DNA of 64,000 nt from positions 2,542,001 through 2,606,000 of the forward strand of contig NZ_CP117811.1 of assembly GCF_028728065.1 (NCBI RefSeq), given 5' to 3'. The notes below the pieces were generated by a model that saw only the letters and a program-made list of their open reading frames with translations, did no database searches and was not told where the DNA came from. Origin of the DNA: Lentisphaera profundi (GTDB lineage Bacteria > Verrucomicrobiota > Lentisphaeria > Lentisphaerales > Lentisphaeraceae). The translations under genes were made by a program, and so were the position numbers. Every line of letters starts with the position of its first letter. Position 1 is the stretch's first letter. Below, piece after piece: positions 25,622 through 34,052 of the stretch.

Positions 25622-26713
25622 TCACTGACGCTCTACACGTCCTGCATCAACCTCGTATGTTGTATACTCATAATCCTCCAAACCTGCAGGAATATCTGTA
25701 CAAGCAATAAAAACTTGATCACCACGACTTACGCACTTTAAGAATGCTCGTCGACTAAATTCATCTAACTCACCCAAAACATCATCGATCAACAAGATCA
25801 AACACTCTGGTTTTTCTACAGGCAATAATAATTCAACTGCCGCAGCTTTTAAAATCAAAGAACTCAAACGACACTGACCTTCGGATCCATAATGTGATAA
25901 TGAGCGCCCATTTAAACTAAGCGCTAAATCATCACGATGCGGACCTTGGTGAGTTACCCGATAAAGCTTATCACGCTCTCGACTCTCTCTTAGCTTTTCA
26001 CGATAGGAGGCACGTAAATCACTCGCACCTTTAGCTACTGAATTATTATAACGTAAATCTAAGACAAAATCTTCCTTAAGCATCTTTTTGACAAGAGAGT
26101 TAACCGCATCAGACAATCTCGGCATCAACTCCAAACGCGCCTCGAGAACTTCGCAACCATGTTCCATTAAAATATCATCCCAAACATCGAGCTCAACTTC
26201 TACATTGACCCCACGCTTCAAGACTTGATTGCGACTTTTAAGGGCTTTTTGATAATGCTTTAAAGACTGCAAGTAATGAGGCGATAACTGCGAGAGAAGA
26301 ATATCTATATATTGACGACGCCAAGAAGCGCTACCCTTGACGATTTCTATATCTTCTGGCATAAAGGCCACACTTTTCACAACACCAATAAAGTCACTCG
26401 TTGTGGCAACACGATTGCCATCTAGACTTAATTGGCGCTTCTCACCATAATACACACTCAAATCTAACTCTGGCCGAGTCACACGATCAAGACAGGCTCG
26501 AAGACTAAAGAAGTCGCCTTGCCAGTTTTTTAAATGCCGCGTATTCGAACTACGAATCGAACGCAGTAATGACAAAAAACCCAAAGACTCAAGAAAAGCC
26601 GTTTTCCCCTGGCCATTACGTCCCCTAAACACACTAATCCCGGGCTCAAGGTTTAGCTCAAGCTCGGGATAGTTACGAAAGTTTTTTAACTGAATTCGGG
26701 AAATAAATCCCAT
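25622..26713 (-). CDS. recF: DNA repair/recombination protein RecF
   Basis: An SMC-like ATPase that loads RecA at gaps. The 363 residues have Walker A GRNGQGKT (31-38), the ABC-like signature region 'YGSEGQCRLSSLILKAA', and Walker B 'LILLIDDVLGELDEFSRRAF'. It starts 3 bp after the dnaN stop. The usual dnaA is not next to this dnaN-recF pair. Confidence 0.95.
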   Translation of the reverse strand: MGFISRIQLKNFRNYPELELNLEPGISVFRGRNGQGKTAFLESLGFLSLLRSIRSSNTRHLKNWQGDFFSLRACLDRVTRPELDLSVYYGEKRQLSLDGNRVATTSDFIGVVKSVAFMPEDIEIVKGSASWRRQYIDILLSQLSPHYLQSLKHYQKALKSRNQVLKRGVNVEVELDVWDDILMEHGCEVLEARLELMPRLSDAVNSLVKKMLKEDFVLDLRYNNSVAKGASDLRASYREKLRESRERDKLYRVTHQGPHRDDLALSLNGRSLSHYGSEGQCRLSSLILKAAAVELLLPVEKPECLILLIDDVLGELDEFSRRAFLKCVSRGDQVFIACTDIPAGLEDYEYTTYEVDAGRVERQ

Positions 26714-26716
26714 AAA

Positions 26717-27805
26717 TTAGTTATGACGCAAAGGCATGATCACATAAAGAAAGCCTTCGTCACCATAAAGGCCTGTAGGACTTAAACGATCATTGAAACG
26801 CAAAGTTAATTTATTGCACTCAAGATGTCTTAAAGGATCAATCAAAAAGGACGCATTAAAAGAAAGTTCTAAGCCTTCACCTTCATAAGAAGCAGGAATA
26901 GGACTCTCAGCAACTTCTGCATTATTCATTGCAGAAACCAAAACTTCTGTTGGCGTAAGTGCTAATTTCACTGCAGGATTTTTATCCAGTATCTGTGATA
27001 CACGATCAAGTGCGGCGTAAAATTCATCGCGTGGCATTGTGACATGGTTCTCAAAACCAGGAGGCATCACCATGCGGTAATTAGGGAAGTTACCTTCAAG
27101 TAATTTCGTCTGAAAAACAACATCATCAGTACTAAAAACTGCATGGGTATCACCTAAAGAAACTTTCACATCGCTACTACCCTCTAAAACTTTAGGGAGT
27201 TCTTGTGCTGCTTTCAAAGGTAAAATCGAATCACTATCAAGTGAATTATCAGAACCAATAACTGTTTCTACTAAGGCCATACGGCGACCATCAGTGGCCA
27301 CAGTCGTAAAAGTTCCGTCTGTAATAGTAAGTAATAAACCTGTCATCGGTGCTTTGGCTTCTTCAGTAGATACTGCATAAGAACACTTAGCAATATTGCC
27401 ACAAAGCTGTGAGGTACTAATCATAAATTCGCGACGACTTTCTTCACGGCCTTCAAGCGGAAATTGTAAAGGATCCAGACTCTGTAAGCTAAATGAATTA
27501 CGTGCACAAACAACATTGACCATACCACGCTCGTCTAAACTTACCGACACATCGCCATTAGGTAAACGCTGAACTAACTGCGAAAGAATTTTTGCTGATA
27601 CAGTAGCTTTACCTTCTTGCTCAACATTAGCTTCTAATGTGAGAGTGATCATTTGATCTAAACCAGTTGCAGTAATCACCAAGTGATTGGCTTGTACATC
27701 CAAAAGAAAATGGCCCATGATGGACACAGTAGGACGTGCAGAAATAACGCTACCTGCTTTTTTAACGGCATTATTTAAACGATCTCGTTCAATTGTGAAT
27801 TTCAT
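26717..27805 (-). CDS. dnaN: DNA polymerase III beta subunit (sliding clamp)
   Basis: A 362-residue clamp protein with the three-domain fold. It begins 'MKFTIERDRLNNAVKKAGSVISARPTVSIMGHF', given here only as a landmark in parts: MKFTIERDRL at 1-10 and RPTVSIMGHF near 24-33. The domain joints 'VATDGRRMALVE' and the C-terminal 'YVIMPLR' (a YxxMPLR-like end) are typical. It is the first gene of dnaN-recF; the 183 bp to cinA hold divergent promoters. No DnaA boxes were seen nearby. Confidence 0.96.
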   Translation of the reverse strand: MKFTIERDRLNNAVKKAGSVISARPTVSIMGHFLLDVQANHLVITATGLDQMITLTLEANVEQEGKATVSAKILSQLVQRLPNGDVSVSLDERGMVNVVCARNSFSLQSLDPLQFPLEGREESRREFMISTSQLCGNIAKCSYAVSTEEAKAPMTGLLLTITDGTFTTVATDGRRMALVETVIGSDNSLDSDSILPLKAAQELPKVLEGSSDVKVSLGDTHAVFSTDDVVFQTKLLEGNFPNYRMVMPPGFENHVTMPRDEFYAALDRVSQILDKNPAVKLALTPTEVLVSAMNNAEVAESPIPASYEGEGLELSFNASFLIDPLRHLECNKLTLRFNDRLSPTGLYGDEGFLYVIMPLRHN

Positions 27806-27988
27806 TGATTTACCTTAAAATTTAATCTATTTTTTTCGCGACCAAAGTACAGGAGTTACAGCCTTATTTCAAGTAATTTTTTATGCTAAATGAAATTCCT
27901 TTTGATTGTTCTTTACTAAGCAGAGGTGTATCATTCAATTAAGTCTTTTTTAGTCGCTCATAAGATACGTAAAAATAAGGAAATATTC

Positions 27989-29197
27989 TTGAAAACCCAC
28001 GCAATTTTCACTGGTAGCGAACTCCTATCAGGACAAACTCTCAATTCAAATCTTATCACGCTAGGAATGAAATGGAATGAAATGGGATGGAGACTTGAGT
28101 CAAGCAGTACCATTCCTGATGAAACTCAATTAATCAAAAAAACTCTCCTTACTGCCATGGAGAATCATGAACTCGTCATCATCTGCGGAGGCCTTGGTGC
28201 CACCAGCGATGACATCACTCGACGTGCCGTAGCAGATGCTTTAAAGCTAAAGATCAATTATTCTGAAAAAATTCGAACTGAACTAGAAGAGTTCATGGCA
28301 CAGCGCCAACGCACTCCTCAAGAACAGTGGCTCAAAAATCAATCCGAACACATCGAATCGGCCAAGCTCCTCAATAATAGTACAGGCCTCGCCTATGGCC
28401 AAATAATTAAATACGGCTCGAAACTTATCGCCCTGCTACCTGGTCCTCCCTCAGAATTCAGTCCTATGCTAAACGATGAACTTGTTGCTTTAATTAATAG
28501 TAAAAAAAGCTTCACACAACTCAACTATATTATTGCAGGCGAAACAGAATCTTCCGTTGAACGACGCTGCTCCCCCATAAAAGAAGAATACCCTCAAATA
28601 GATTTTGGCTTTTGCGCTCAACCAGGCTTAGTTAAACTCTCTTTGCGAATACCGCAAAATATTGAAGTTCAAGAAGTAGAGAAACTCTGTAAGTCTAATT
28701 TTAAACAAGAAATACTCAATAAACCAAGCCTCGCAGAAGAAATCCTCCATCTTGCACGTAGCAAAAAATGGACCTTCGCATCTGCAGAATCATGCACCGG
28801 CGGCCTTGTCAGCTCTGCTCTCACTGCTATTCCAGGTAGTTCTGATGTTGTTTCAGGAGCCATTGTTAGCTACTCGTGCGACTGGAAAAACCTTCACCTA
28901 AAAGTAAAAAAGTCTTTGCTCAAAAAATTCGGTGCGGTGAGCCATGAATGCGCTTACGCCATGGCCGAAGGCCTTCGCAACAAATACAAAGTCGATTGTG
29001 GCATTGCTATTACAGGCATCGCTGGTCCCGATGGAGGATCAGAAGAAAAACAAGTAGGACTCGTATACATCGCAAGTTTCACTCCAACGGCAATCAAGGT
29101 AGAAAAATGTGTTTTTCGCGGAGACCGCAACATGATCAGACAACACAGTGTCAGCCACTCTCTAAATCAGCTGCGCTTACAAATTAAACAGAAATAA
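27989..29197 (+). CDS. cinA: CinA family protein (nicotinamide-nucleotide amidase/competence-damage protein)
   Basis: The 402 residues carry an N-terminal MoCF-like (COG1058) domain ('AIFTGSELLSGQTLNSN', 'ICGGLGATSDDITRRAVADAL', 'LPGPPSEFSPML') and a C-terminal CinA deamidase domain ('ASAESCTGGLVSSALTAIPG', 'ITGIAGPDGGSEEKQVGLVY'). The latter hydrolyses NMN in pyridine-nucleotide recycling. Start is TTG at 27989: AAGGAAA ends 6 nt before it and the family's first strand begins at residue 2. A GTG at 27926 would add 21 atypical residues. It sits next to recA, as in several bacteria. Confidence 0.92.
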   Translation: MKTHAIFTGSELLSGQTLNSNLITLGMKWNEMGWRLESSSTIPDETQLIKKTLLTAMENHELVIICGGLGATSDDITRRAVADALKLKINYSEKIRTELEEFMAQRQRTPQEQWLKNQSEHIESAKLLNNSTGLAYGQIIKYGSKLIALLPGPPSEFSPMLNDELVALINSKKSFTQLNYIIAGETESSVERRCSPIKEEYPQIDFGFCAQPGLVKLSLRIPQNIEVQEVEKLCKSNFKQEILNKPSLAEEILHLARSKKWTFASAESCTGGLVSSALTAIPGSSDVVSGAIVSYSCDWKNLHLKVKKSLLKKFGAVSHECAYAMAEGLRNKYKVDCGIAITGIAGPDGGSEEKQVGLVYIASFTPTAIKVEKCVFRGDRNMIRQHSVSHSLNQLRLQIKQK

Positions 29198-29212
29198 TTT
29201 CACTAAAGACTA

Positions 29213-29240
29213 TTGACACTATTAAATATATGCCTATATT
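29213..29240 (+). promoter_or_regulatory. Predicted recA promoter
   Basis: TTGACA (29213-29218) and TATATT (29235-29240) are separated by 16 bp, 45 bp upstream of the recA start. Both boxes are close to the sigma-70 consensus. Confidence 0.65.
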
Positions 29241-29243
29241 TTA

Positions 29244-29265
29244 TTAGTTAGTAATTATTAATCAA
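29244..29265. promoter_or_regulatory. Imperfect palindrome next to the recA -10 box, possible SOS operator
   Basis: The 22-bp segment has outer arms TTAGTTAG and TTAATCAA around an AT-rich centre, with 16 of 22 positions symmetric. It starts 4 bp after the -10 box, where a repressor such as LexA would block transcription. No known LexA box matches exactly. Confidence 0.35.
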
Positions 29266-29284
29266 ACTTCATTAGGAGATCGTC

Positions 29285-30331
29285 ATGGCTAAAAAAGATA
29301 CAGAAAACAAAGATCGCGAACGCAACCTCAGTCTTGCTATCAGTCAAATCAACAAGGAATACGGCAGCGGCGCAATCATGAAGTTAGGCGATAAGCCACA
29401 TTCAGATGTATCCGTTATATCTACTGGCGCCCTTGCACTAGACATGGCACTAGGCGTCTACGGTATGCCACGCGGCCGTATCATCGAAATCTATGGCCCT
29501 GAATCATCAGGTAAAACAAGCGTATGCTTACATACCATTGCCAATGCACAAAAATCTGGTGGCACATGCGCTTTCATTGATACCGAACATGCTCTTGACC
29601 CCCAATATGCTCGTATGATCGGAGTCAACACTCAAGACTTGCTCGTTTCACAACCAGATTGCGGTGAAGATGCACTCAACATTGCCCAAACTTTAATCTC
29701 AAGCAACTCTGTTGACGTCCTCGTAATTGACTCCGTCGCAGCACTCACTCCACGAGCTGAACTCGACGGCCAAATTGGCGATAGCCACGTAGGTTTACAA
29801 GCACGCTTAATGTCATCTGCACTTAGAAGCTTAGCAGGTGCGATCAACAAAACTCGCACATGCCTTATTTTTACCAACCAATTGCGTGAGAAAATCGGCG
29901 TTATGTACGGTAATCCAGAAGTCACTCCAGGCGGTAAAGCACTTAAGTTTTATGCTTCAATACGCCTGGAAATCCGTCGTGCTGCAGTCATCCAAAATCC
30001 TGCTGGAGAAGTACTTGGTAACCGTGTCAAAGTTAAAGTTGTTAAAAACAAAATTGCCCCACCTTTCCGCAAAGCTGAATTTGATATCATGTACAACGAA
30101 GGTATTAGCCGCGCTGGCTCTATCCTCGATGTCGCCGTTGAGCTCGAAATCATCAGTAAAAAAGGCTCTTGGTTCTCATTCGAAGGACGCCAACTTGGCC
30201 AAGGTCGCGAGCAATCAAAAGACGCTATCAAGTCTGATGAAAAACTAGAAACCACCATTTTAGATAGAGTAAAAACTATCTTAAAAAAGGATGGTGCACC
30301 TGAAGAGGAAGAAGTTAACATCGAAGCTTAA
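29285..30331 (+). CDS. recA: Recombinase RecA
   Basis: A strand-exchange ATPase. The 348 residues show Walker A GPESSGKT (71-78), the '[18 protein letters not shown]' Walker B strand, and the DNA-binding L2 region with '[20 protein letters not shown]'. An acidic tail (EEEEVNIEA) closes the protein. ATTAGGAG precedes the ATG. It has its own promoter and terminator. Confidence 0.98.
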   Translation: MAKKDTENKDRERNLSLAISQINKEYGSGAIMKLGDKPHSDVSVISTGALALDMALGVYGMPRGRIIEIYGPESSGKTSVCLHTIANAQKSGGTCAFIDTEHALDPQYARMIGVNTQDLLVSQPDCGEDALNIAQTLISSNSVDVLVIDSVAALTPRAELDGQIGDSHVGLQARLMSSALRSLAGAINKTRTCLIFTNQLREKIGVMYGNPEVTPGGKALKFYASIRLEIRRAAVIQNPAGEVLGNRVKVKVVKNKIAPPFRKAEFDIMYNEGISRAGSILDVAVELEIISKKGSWFSFEGRQLGQGREQSKDAIKSDEKLETTILDRVKTILKKDGAPEEEEVNIEA

Positions 30332-30355
30332 ACACCAACAAGTTTAAGATACATT

Positions 30356-30387
30356 AAAAAGCGTAGCCATCTAGGCTGCGCTTTTTT
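30356..30387 (+). terminator. Rho-independent terminator after recA
   Basis: AAAGCGTAGCC and GGCTGCGCTTT form an 11-bp stem with one G-U pair and a short loop, followed by TTTTTT. Confidence 0.92.
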
Positions 30388-30628
30388 GCGTTTCACTTCA
30401 AGAGTACATATCACATATTGACAAAGCAGCTGTATTCAAGGAAAATTAAAGAGATCATATAACCAAGCGATGTACAATTTCTAATAGTTCAATCATACGA
30501 AGCACGCCCATTGCCTTCTCAAATAAATTCTTTATATTCAGGAAATAGAGATGAATTGCTAGAAAGTTTTATGAATAGACTTATCTTCTTCAAAATTATG
30601 ATGTTCAATAAATTCATTAGGATAACAC
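30388..30628. other. Intergenic region before hisG
   Basis: About 240 bp without a convincing gene. It contains TTGACA at 30418-30423, but no good -10 at the right distance, and an AT-rich 3' half with ATTAGGA just before hisG. I see no riboswitch-like or his-leader-peptide structure (no run of His codons). Confidence 0.5.
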
Positions 30629-31483
30629 ATGCTCAAAATAGCTCTTCCAAATAAAGGCGCTCTTTCAGAGGGCGCAATTGCCTTGGTAAAAAACGCTGGC
30701 TACAAAATTCGCCGTAGTGCAAAAGCACTAGTCTGCACCGACTATACCAACAATGTAGAATTTTATTTTCTCCGTCCAAAAGACATAACTGCTTATGTAT
30801 CAAGTGGTGTTTTTACTTTTGGCGTCACAGGTAGAGATATTGTACAAGATACAAACTTCGACAACATCGACGAGACTCTCGCCCTTGGCTTCGGAAAATC
30901 TCGCATGCGTTACATTATCCCTGGCCAAGATGAGTTCCCTGGTCTTGAGATGTTTGAAGGCAAAAAAATCGCTTGCTCATATCCTATTCTAGTGAGAAAT
31001 CACCTCAAAGCCAACAATATCAATGCCGACATTGTTAAACTTGATGGTGCTGTTGAAATCTCAATCCAACTTGGTATTGCAGACGCAGCCGCCGATGTGG
31101 TCGAAACTGGTACAACTATCAAGCAAGCCGGCCTCAAAACAGTTGGTGATGTCATCTTACACTCAGAAGCCATCCTTATTTCTGCAGACAAAAATCTGGA
31201 AGCGAATACATCCGCTAAAGCTTTTATCAAACGTCTAAGTGGCATCATTGTTGCTAGACAATACGTCATGCTTGAATATGATATACCAAGCGACAAAGTT
31301 GAAGCAGCCTGTGAAATCGTACCTGGCCTAGAGTCACCTACCATTTCTGCTCTTCATGATCCTGAATGGAAAGGCGTAAAAGCGATGATTCCTAGTGGCG
31401 AAATTAACTCCAGCATGGATCAACTAGAAGCTCTCGGCGCCAAAGGCATTATCGCAACTGATATTAGAACTTGCCGCCTTTAA
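30629..31483 (+). CDS. hisG: ATP phosphoribosyltransferase, long form
   Basis: Catalyses the first step of histidine synthesis, joining ATP and PRPP. The 284 residues have 'LKIALPNKGALSEGAIALVKNAG' (split here: LKIALPNKG at 2-10) and 'FGVTGRDIVQDT'. The PRPP-binding 'DAAADVVETGTTIKQAGL' lies near 151-168. The C-terminal regulatory ACT-like domain (about 210-284) marks the long form, which needs no HisZ. No other his genes are present. Its stop codon touches the mutS start. Confidence 0.95.
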   Translation: MLKIALPNKGALSEGAIALVKNAGYKIRRSAKALVCTDYTNNVEFYFLRPKDITAYVSSGVFTFGVTGRDIVQDTNFDNIDETLALGFGKSRMRYIIPGQDEFPGLEMFEGKKIACSYPILVRNHLKANNINADIVKLDGAVEISIQLGIADAAADVVETGTTIKQAGLKTVGDVILHSEAILISADKNLEANTSAKAFIKRLSGIIVARQYVMLEYDIPSDKVEAACEIVPGLESPTISALHDPEWKGVKAMIPSGEINSSMDQLEALGAKGIIATDIRTCRL

Positions 31484-33997
31484 ATGGCTAAAGCTTCGGC
31501 ACAAAATGTAAAGTTAACCCCGATGATGCGTCAATACCTTGACGCAAAAGAGGGATTGACGGATGATACCATACTGCTTTTCCGTTTAGGTGATTTCTAC
31601 GAAATATTTTTTGAAGATGCTGAACGTGGTTCTGAGATCATGGGCATCACTTTGACTCGTCGAAATACCATCCCAATGGCAGGCTTTCCCTATCACGCTC
31701 TAGATAATTATTTGCCACGAATACTAGAACACGGGCTCAAAGTCGCGATTGCCGAACAAATGGAAGACCCTGCGACAACTAAAGGCATTGTAAAACGAGC
31801 AGTAACCCGAGTCATTACAGCTGGCACTGTAACTGAAGATAATGTCTTACGTTCTTCTAAGGCCAATTTTTTAGCCGCCATTCATGTTGGTAAAAAAAAT
31901 ACAGGCTTAGCATTCCTAGATTTATCCACTGGCGACTTTCGTATCATAGAACACAACGACCCACATAGCTTGGAAGCTGAGCTCCATCGTGCCAATCCGT
32001 CTGAACTCATTGTAGCTGAAGATCTCAACATTCATGATCTCCCCTTCGCTCTTCCTGATGCCACAAGCATCAGCCCTATAGCTTCTTGGCAGTTTGATTC
32101 GGATTTAGCTCAACAAAACTTACTCAAACATTTTGCTGTCAAAACTCTCGAAGGCTTTGGCTGCCGGAATCAAACAAGCTCCATAACGGCCGCTGGCGCA
32201 CTCCTCGACTACGTACTCACCAATCTCAAAAGATCTGCAGATCACATTACCAGCCTAAGCTTAATCCAAAATAATGACTGCATGATCATCGATCGCGTCT
32301 CTCAACGTACTTTAGAACTCGTTGATCCTATTTTTCGAGACTCTAAAAATTCCACACTTATCTCTGTACTTGATGAATGCTCTACGCCCATGGGTAGCCG
32401 CTTATTGCGCGACTGGCTTTTGCGTCCATTAACCAATATCGAAAAAATCAGTCAACGCCAAGATACAATTAGCTCATTCTGCTCTGACCAGATGCTTCTT
32501 GAGGAACTACGAGAAAGCTTTCGTACCGTTAGGGACATTGAACGTATTCTGACTCGACTTAATCTAGGCACCGCTAACCCAAGGGAGCTTCAAACCATTA
32601 CTTGGGCATTAAAAGCCATCCCAGATATAGAAAGTATAATTGCTTATGTAGACTCAGATCTTTTAACTGACATTAAAAGTAGACTCTATAGTTTCCCTGA
32701 ATTAACCGAGCTCTTGCTTAATGCCCTTAGCGAAGAACTTCCCGCCACGCTAAAAGATGGAGGCATTATCAGTGATGGCTATAATGAGCAGCTTGATCAC
32801 TTCCGTAAGGGAAGTCGCGAAGGCAAAGCTTGGCTAGCCCGCTTTGAAGCTCAAGAAAAAGAACGTACCGGCATTAAAAAACTTAAAATTGGCTACAATC
32901 GTGTTTTTGGTTATTTTATTGAACTATCAAAAATCAATTCGGCTCAAGCCCCTGAATCCTACATTCGCAAACAGACCCTTGCAAATGCGGAACGCTACAT
33001 CACCCCCGAACTTAAAGAAATCGAAGATTCCGTTTTAGGTGCAGAGGAAAAAGCCAAAGCTCTAGAGTATGAACTATTCCAAGAATTGCGTTTAATGGTG
33101 ACTGAAAAAACTAAAGCGATCCAAATTACCGCCAAAGCTCTTGCTGAACTTGACTGCCTTGCCAATCTCTCCTACGTGGCATTAAAACACTCCTATACCC
33201 GTCCTGCTCTTTGCACTGAAAAGAAAATTGACATATCAGACGGCCGCCACCCCGTTGTCGAAGCAGCCATTGATGCTGGCACATTTGTCCCTAATGATAC
33301 TCAAATGGATGATCACCAAGCCTCTATCAATCTCGTTACGGGCCCCAATATGGCCGGTAAATCTACCTATATCCGCCAGGTCGCTTTACTCACTATCATG
33401 GCACAAATGGGCTCATTCATTCCCTGTTCTCAAGCTGAAATCGGCATCACTGATAGTATTTACACCCGCATCGGGGCCGCTGACGACCTAAGTCGTGGAC
33501 AAAGTACTTTTATGGTCGAAATGGTTGAAACCGCCAATATCCTCAATAACGCCGGCTCTCGAAGCTTAGTCATCCTAGATGAAATTGGTCGTGGCACTTC
33601 AACTTACGATGGCCTAAGTTTAGCCTGGGCAATAGCCGAACATTTACACGAGACTGGCTGCCTTACTTTATTTGCTACACACTACCACGAACTTACTAAA
33701 CTCGGAGCGAGCTTACCGAAGGTGAAAAATTGGTGTGTCGCCGTGCATGAAAACAAAGGTAAAATTATTTTCTTACATAAAATCCAAGCAGGTGCAGCTG
33801 ATAGAAGTTACGGTATTTACGTCGCTAAATTAGCTGGAATTCCAAAATCCGTTATTAAACGGGCAGACTCCATCTTAAATGATTTAGAGGACTTAACAGG
33901 CAATACCTATATCAAAAACATAAAAAAATCCTTGAAATCTAATTCAAATTCATTAAGTGATAATTCTCCAGACCTTTTCGACTGGCAAAGTAATTGA
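31484..33997 (+). CDS. mutS: DNA mismatch repair protein MutS
   Basis: Mismatch-recognition ATPase, 837 residues. The N-terminal domain has 'FRLGDFYEIFFEDA' with the Phe-x-Glu that wedges into the mismatch. The ATPase domain shows Walker A GPNMAGKST (from residue 620), 'GRGTSTYDG', and the Walker B 'LVILDEIGRG'. 'LFATHYHEL' holds the H-loop. The ATG follows the hisG TAA with no gap, so the two are probably translationally coupled. No mutL lies in the window. Confidence 0.98.
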   Translation: MAKASAQNVKLTPMMRQYLDAKEGLTDDTILLFRLGDFYEIFFEDAERGSEIMGITLTRRNTIPMAGFPYHALDNYLPRILEHGLKVAIAEQMEDPATTKGIVKRAVTRVITAGTVTEDNVLRSSKANFLAAIHVGKKNTGLAFLDLSTGDFRIIEHNDPHSLEAELHRANPSELIVAEDLNIHDLPFALPDATSISPIASWQFDSDLAQQNLLKHFAVKTLEGFGCRNQTSSITAAGALLDYVLTNLKRSADHITSLSLIQNNDCMIIDRVSQRTLELVDPIFRDSKNSTLISVLDECSTPMGSRLLRDWLLRPLTNIEKISQRQDTISSFCSDQMLLEELRESFRTVRDIERILTRLNLGTANPRELQTITWALKAIPDIESIIAYVDSDLLTDIKSRLYSFPELTELLLNALSEELPATLKDGGIISDGYNEQLDHFRKGSREGKAWLARFEAQEKERTGIKKLKIGYNRVFGYFIELSKINSAQAPESYIRKQTLANAERYITPELKEIEDSVLGAEEKAKALEYELFQELRLMVTEKTKAIQITAKALAELDCLANLSYVALKHSYTRPALCTEKKIDISDGRHPVVEAAIDAGTFVPNDTQMDDHQASINLVTGPNMAGKSTYIRQVALLTIMAQMGSFIPCSQAEIGITDSIYTRIGAADDLSRGQSTFMVEMVETANILNNAGSRSLVILDEIGRGTSTYDGLSLAWAIAEHLHETGCLTLFATHYHELTKLGASLPKVKNWCVAVHENKGKIIFLHKIQAGAADRSYGIYVAKLAGIPKSVIKRADSILNDLEDLTGNTYIKNIKKSLKSNSNSLSDNSPDLFDWQSN

Positions 33998-34052
33998 TTT
34001 TCATTTATACTTACTTATTCAATTTCTATTCTTTAATATATTCGGTTCATAC

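Noticed and set aside
27806-27988. Replication origin between dnaN and cinA
   Set aside because: No DnaA boxes or repeats were seen; dnaA is not adjacent and the gap is a normal divergent promoter region.
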